NCBI GenBank assembly: GCA_022772675.1
Contig: JALEZW010000016.1
Coordinates: 1 to 64,000 of the forward strand
From: Agathobacter sp.
GTDB lineage: Bacteria > Bacillota > Clostridia > Lachnospirales > Lachnospiraceae
Length of the DNA: 64,000 nucleotides
Reading direction: 5' to 3'
Positions 59,846 through 64,000 of the stretch are shown here, one piece after another. Position 1 is the first letter of the stretch. Each line of letters opens with the position of its first letter. The translations under genes and the position numbers were made by a program. The notes beneath the pieces are model-generated. The model worked only from the letters and a program-made list of their open reading frames with translations, did not search any database and was not told the DNA's origin.

Positions 59846-62050
59846 TTATCCCACCTCCTCTGCAAGTCCAAGTTCTTTTGCAGATAACTGGCTTCTGGCA
59901 ATCTGTTCATAAACCTCACAGCTGTGAAGCAGTTTTTCATGGGTACCCTTTCCCACAATCTTACCATCGTCCAGCACCAGAATCTGATCTGCATTGATAA
60001 TTGTACTGATTCTCTGGGCCACAATTAAAACCGTAGCATTTTCCGTCCGGCTCTTAAGTGCCTTGCGCAGTGCCGCATCCGTCTTCATATCCAGCGCAGA
60101 AAAGCTGTCATCGAAGACATAAATCTTCGGATTTTTTGCAATGGCTCTTGCAATGGCAAGTCTCTGCTTCTGCCCACCGGATACGTTGCTTCCGCCCTGG
60201 GCAATGGAGCTGTCATAGCCATCATGCTTTTCCTCAATAAATTCACTGGCCTGGGCAATCTCAGCGGCCTCACGAATCTGTTCATCCGTCGCATCCTTAG
60301 CTCCAAAACGGAGATTACTTGCAATGGTACCGGAAAAAAGAATTCCCTTCTGAGGTACAAAACCGATACTCTCTCTTAAATCCTTCCGTGAATACTTTCT
60401 GATATCTACCCCATCCAGCGTAATCTCTCCACCTGTCACATCATAAAACCGTGGAAGAAGATTTACCAGAGTGGATTTGCCGCATCCGGTACTGCCGATA
60501 ATAGCCGTGGTCTTTCCCGGTTCTGCCACAAAATCAATATCGGAAAGAACATCCTCATCTGCTCCCGGATACCGGAAATTCACATGGGAGAACTTAACAA
60601 CACCCTCGCATTTTTCTGCCCTGTAGGGCTCCTTTGTATCGATAATGGAGGTCTTCGTATTCACAACTTCTTCAATTCGCTCTGCAGCGACCCCTGCCCG
60701 GGGCATCATAATAGACATCATGGTCAGCATCAAAAATGACATCACGATCATCATGGTATAGGTAATGAATGCGGTCATGGCGCCCACCTGCATATATCCC
60801 CTATCGATTCTCTTTGCTGCAACCCATACAATCAGTAAAGTAATGCAGTACATGATCATCATCATTCCCGGCATCATAAAGGTCATGATACGGTTGGTAA
60901 ACAACTGGGTTTTCGTCAGGCTGCGGTTTGCCTCATCGAAGCGCTCCTCCTCCTTTTTCTCCCTGCCAAAGGCCCGGATAACACTCAGTCCGGTTAAAAT
61001 CTCCCGGGAAACCAGATTCAGCCTGTCCACCAATGTCTGCATAATCTTAAACTTAGGCATGGAAATAGATACCAGCACCATGACGAATCCGATAATCAGA
61101 AGGACCGCCAGTGCAATCACCCATTCCATTCCGGCATGGGTCTGTGCCACCTTAATGATTCCACCAATTCCAACAATCGGCGCATATAAGATCATACGCA
61201 AAAATACTGTCGTCACCATCTGAATCTGCTGGACATCGTTGGTACTTCTCGTAATCAGGGAAGCCGTGGAAAACTGTTCCATCTCTGCATTGGAATACTG
61301 TACGACGTTTCGGAACGTCTTATCCCGCAGGTCACGTCCCACTGCAGCTCCCACAACGGATGCACAGTAACCTACCAGAATGGCAGCGACAACCATAAGC
61401 AATGTAAATCCCAGCATCTTTGCACCGGAGGTCCAAAGATACCGTTTCTGGATGGAATCCGTATCTACCCCCGCATTCTTATCGCAGGAAATGGCATAGG
61501 TCACCCCCATGGACTTAAGGGTTGACGCACCAATGGCATCAATCTGGTCTGATACCCCTTCCCGCATTTTCAAAATCTGTTCATCCTCTACCTTACCGGC
61601 AGCCAGGGCCTGCATCATCTGCCCCAAATCCACCTTAGCACCCTCTGAACCCATTTTCTCAGTCAGTGCCTTCTCATCAATATCAGACTCCTTCATCTGG
61701 GACATCTGATAGACCATAACGATTGGCTCAAGAAGGTCCTCATCCATCTCCTCCAGCGTCTTATCATCACAGTCTCTCACATAGTTTCCGGTTTCCTCCG
61801 GAGCTTTATAACAGTCTGCAAATGTCTCTTTCTCCTTACTGGTCATAAACAGCTGGGCGGACACAAAATCCTCTGCTGTCATCTCCTCCGGAAGAATATG
61901 CTCTACACCACTGTTCATGATTCCCACATCAATAATATCTGACGTATACTGTGGAAGTGACAGGTCACAGAAGGCCTGTACCGTAAGAAGCAGTATGATC
62001 AAAAGAATCCATTTCCAGTATGGGAGCATGTTTTTAAAAATTTTACCCAT
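59846..62050 (-). CDS. ABC exporter, permease-ATPase fusion (partner)
   Basis: GSTGCGKSTLVNLLPRFYD; VSGGQKQRLAIARA. Confidence 0.92.
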   Translation of the reverse strand: MGKIFKNMLPYWKWILLIILLLTVQAFCDLSLPQYTSDIIDVGIMNSGVEHILPEEMTAEDFVSAQLFMTSKEKETFADCYKAPEETGNYVRDCDDKTLEEMDEDLLEPIVMVYQMSQMKESDIDEKALTEKMGSEGAKVDLGQMMQALAAGKVEDEQILKMREGVSDQIDAIGASTLKSMGVTYAISCDKNAGVDTDSIQKRYLWTSGAKMLGFTLLMVVAAILVGYCASVVGAAVGRDLRDKTFRNVVQYSNAEMEQFSTASLITRSTNDVQQIQMVTTVFLRMILYAPIVGIGGIIKVAQTHAGMEWVIALAVLLIIGFVMVLVSISMPKFKIMQTLVDRLNLVSREILTGLSVIRAFGREKKEEERFDEANRSLTKTQLFTNRIMTFMMPGMMMIMYCITLLIVWVAAKRIDRGYMQVGAMTAFITYTMMIVMSFLMLTMMSIMMPRAGVAAERIEEVVNTKTSIIDTKEPYRAEKCEGVVKFSHVNFRYPGADEDVLSDIDFVAEPGKTTAIIGSTGCGKSTLVNLLPRFYDVTGGEITLDGVDIRKYSRKDLRESIGFVPQKGILFSGTIASNLRFGAKDATDEQIREAAEIAQASEFIEEKHDGYDSSIAQGGSNVSGGQKQRLAIARAIAKNPKIYVFDDSFSALDMKTDAALRKALKSRTENATVLIVAQRISTIINADQILVLDDGKIVGKGTHEKLLHSCEVYEQIARSQLSAKELGLAEEVG

Positions 62051-62266
62051 GCTTTTACTCCTTCCTGTTATTATTTATGATTCAGAACCTCTCCCGATAC
62101 ATCCCCCAAAAGCGCACAGCAGTTCGTGCACACTTTTATATCCTATCACTACCTTTTTCCAATAACAACCATGGAAATCTTAAACTTTTATAAAAACAAC
62201 AAGGAAAAAGTTATACTGGAAACAAATTGAAACTGTCTTTGGTAATAATTTGAACCACTGCTTCAA

Positions 62267-62527
62267 TTATTTTCTTTCCATCCACAACAAACTCCGCCTC
62301 GGATACTCATGAAGCTTTCCAATCAGTGAATCAAAAAGAGTATTCTTTTCATAGAGAAGCATCCGTACAGCCGCCTGAAATCCAGCTTCTGTCCATGCCT
62401 CCTGTCTGGATCCAAATGCCTCTTTTGCGCTGATTTCCTCATCCATCAGCTGGCAGAGTCTTGACACCAGAAACGGATATCCTGATGTGTAATCATGCAA
62501 ATCTCCTGCTATACGGGAAATATCCAT
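62267..62527 (-). pseudogene. Internal fragment of an AAA-ATPase-like (DUF1703-associated) gene
   Basis: DYTSGYPFLVSRLCQLMDE... without P-loop; abrupt C-terminus. Confidence 0.65.
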
Positions 62528-62569
62528 TCCGGTATGGAAATCCGCCTCATATTCCGACTAGTCAGGCAC

Positions 62570-63913
62570 CTAATATTGGCACCTAATATCTTGTCGAAAG
62601 ATTTTTTTGCAAACAACTAAACAGAATGATGCTACTGCTAATAAAACTATACTCCATAATAATCCATGGCCTTGTATAATCAGCATCGGCGATAGTGATA
62701 CTAGCACGAGATCCACGAACGTCAAAAAAATCCATGCAAATCCAAAGTCCTCCAGCACTCCTGATTGAAATTCAGGATCAGTAATCCTCAACAAAATTAC
62801 ACCAGTTGCCATCACGCCCGTTGAAAGACCATAAATATAAATACCTCTCTCAAACCAGAAGTTACGGAAAAATCTTGGAGATACTCCCCAAAACCAAATA
62901 ATTACAAATAAGAAGCCAATCACTGACAACAGAATAATTGGTACAAGATATGCTATCACAATACTTATATTGATCGAAGCTACTCCGAAAGCAACCAAAT
63001 AGTCTGTCGCACTGCTACCAATGTGTGTAATTATTCTTTTATCAACGTATGCATCAAGTTTTAACAATTTTAAAATACTTTGCAAGATTACTCCACATAC
63101 TAACGCAATTCCATACACTGGAAATGAAATAGAAGGAACAAGTATCTTTAAGCCAGAATTAATTAAATACGCAGTCCCTACCGATACCATAACCAATACG
63201 AAATGCCATGAAAACGTATCCATCGACATTGCATTTACGGTATTCTTACCAAACTCTGTTTGATTATTTTCCTCAACAAGTCCAGTCATCATTTCATTGG
63301 GAAGTTCTTTAACATCCTTAATAATTGCGGTCTTTCCTTTTCTAGCACCAATATTAATTAAGATTACACCGCCGATAATACCACCCAGAAGTCCAATGGT
63401 AGCAAATGTTTGTGCCACACTAGTAGCAGCTGACCATCCATTTTCTTCTAACACTCCTCCAATTGCAGCAGCTGTTCCATGTCCACCAATAAAACCAGCA
63501 GGAACCATAAGACCAAAAGCTTTATCAATATTATTAAAAATAAGCGGTATTATTGTTACACCAAGTAAAATAAAGAAAGCATATTGTCCAATTTCTGCGG
63601 CAGCATTTACCAAAAACGTATCACCAACATTATTAAACATTGATTTAAAAGTAACCCTTCTCTTATTCCCAATAAACATCGAACTGAAAACCACGGCTAT
63701 CAAGATACCCGAATAACTTGATATTTGATTGCTAAAAGGCAACAAATTCAAAAACTGTGGTCCGAGAAACAATCCCAGAAATCCAGCTATCAAAGCAGCA
63801 GGAATATACAATTTCTGAATTATTTTTACTTTTGTTCTAATCACTTTACCAACAAAAAGTAAAGCAGACATGATTGCTACATCGTACAATAAGCTTGTCG
63901 CATTATAATCCAC
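62570..63913 (-). CDS. gltS: Sodium:glutamate symporter (GltS-like)
   Basis: GFIGGHGTAAAIGGVLEENGW; about 10-12 TMs; GTG start. Confidence 0.85.
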   Translation of the reverse strand: MDYNATSLLYDVAIMSALLFVGKVIRTKVKIIQKLYIPAALIAGFLGLFLGPQFLNLLPFSNQISSYSGILIAVVFSSMFIGNKRRVTFKSMFNNVGDTFLVNAAAEIGQYAFFILLGVTIIPLIFNNIDKAFGLMVPAGFIGGHGTAAAIGGVLEENGWSAATSVAQTFATIGLLGGIIGGVILINIGARKGKTAIIKDVKELPNEMMTGLVEENNQTEFGKNTVNAMSMDTFSWHFVLVMVSVGTAYLINSGLKILVPSISFPVYGIALVCGVILQSILKLLKLDAYVDKRIITHIGSSATDYLVAFGVASINISIVIAYLVPIILLSVIGFLFVIIWFWGVSPRFFRNFWFERGIYIYGLSTGVMATGVILLRITDPEFQSGVLEDFGFAWIFLTFVDLVLVSLSPMLIIQGHGLLWSIVLLAVASFCLVVCKKIFRQDIRCQY

Positions 63914-63916
63914 TCA

Positions 63917-64000
63917 TTAATCCTCCTCAATTTTAGTAATGTATTCTTCATACTTTCTGGCCATATACATATTATGTTTAAATTCAAAATCATCAATAGA
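63917..64000 (-). CDS. C-terminal end of an upstream CDS, cut by window edge
   Basis: Open frame ...SIDDFEFKHNMYMARKYEEYITKIEED*, stop next to gltS start. Confidence 0.5.
   Translation of the reverse strand, partial: SIDDFEFKHNMYMARKYEEYITKIEED

Overview
64-kb window of a Firmicutes genome, most likely Lachnospiraceae judging from gene content. About 0.35-37.2 kb is an integrative/conjugative-type mobile element. It carries a tyrosine integrase, an excisionase, a MOB relaxase with a relaxosome accessory gene, VirB4 and VirD4 ATPases, an NlpC/P60 conjugation protein and a RepA_N initiator. It also has an ssDNA/SOS-like module (SRAP, DprA, ComF-like PRTase), LRR/BspA-type surface proteins and a cluster of divergent regulators. 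About 37.5-64 kb is ordinary core genome: GGGtGRT protein, Fe-S scaffold, topB, asd, argH, queH, tRNA-Thr(CGT), PuuR-like regulator plus potABCD, glgA, spo0A, an ABC exporter pair and gltS. The observations most worth follow-up are: (i) an ~87-nt leader conserved between two unrelated loci of the element; (ii) a pseudoknot-type leader upstream of a sigma-70-region-2-like gene; (iii) a ~430-bp noncoding array of strong hairpins; (iv) LexA-box-like sites at two element promoters; (v) iteron-like 23-bp repeats inside repA; (vi) a 170-bp palindrome inserted in the 3' end of an LRR gene, whose removal restores a plausible stop; (vii) an in-frame amber codon in the relaxosome accessory gene; (viii) a low-GC two-gene cargo encoding a C39/papain-like Cys-His-Asp protein. 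Everything was read by eye from sequence and the ORF track; no database search was run.
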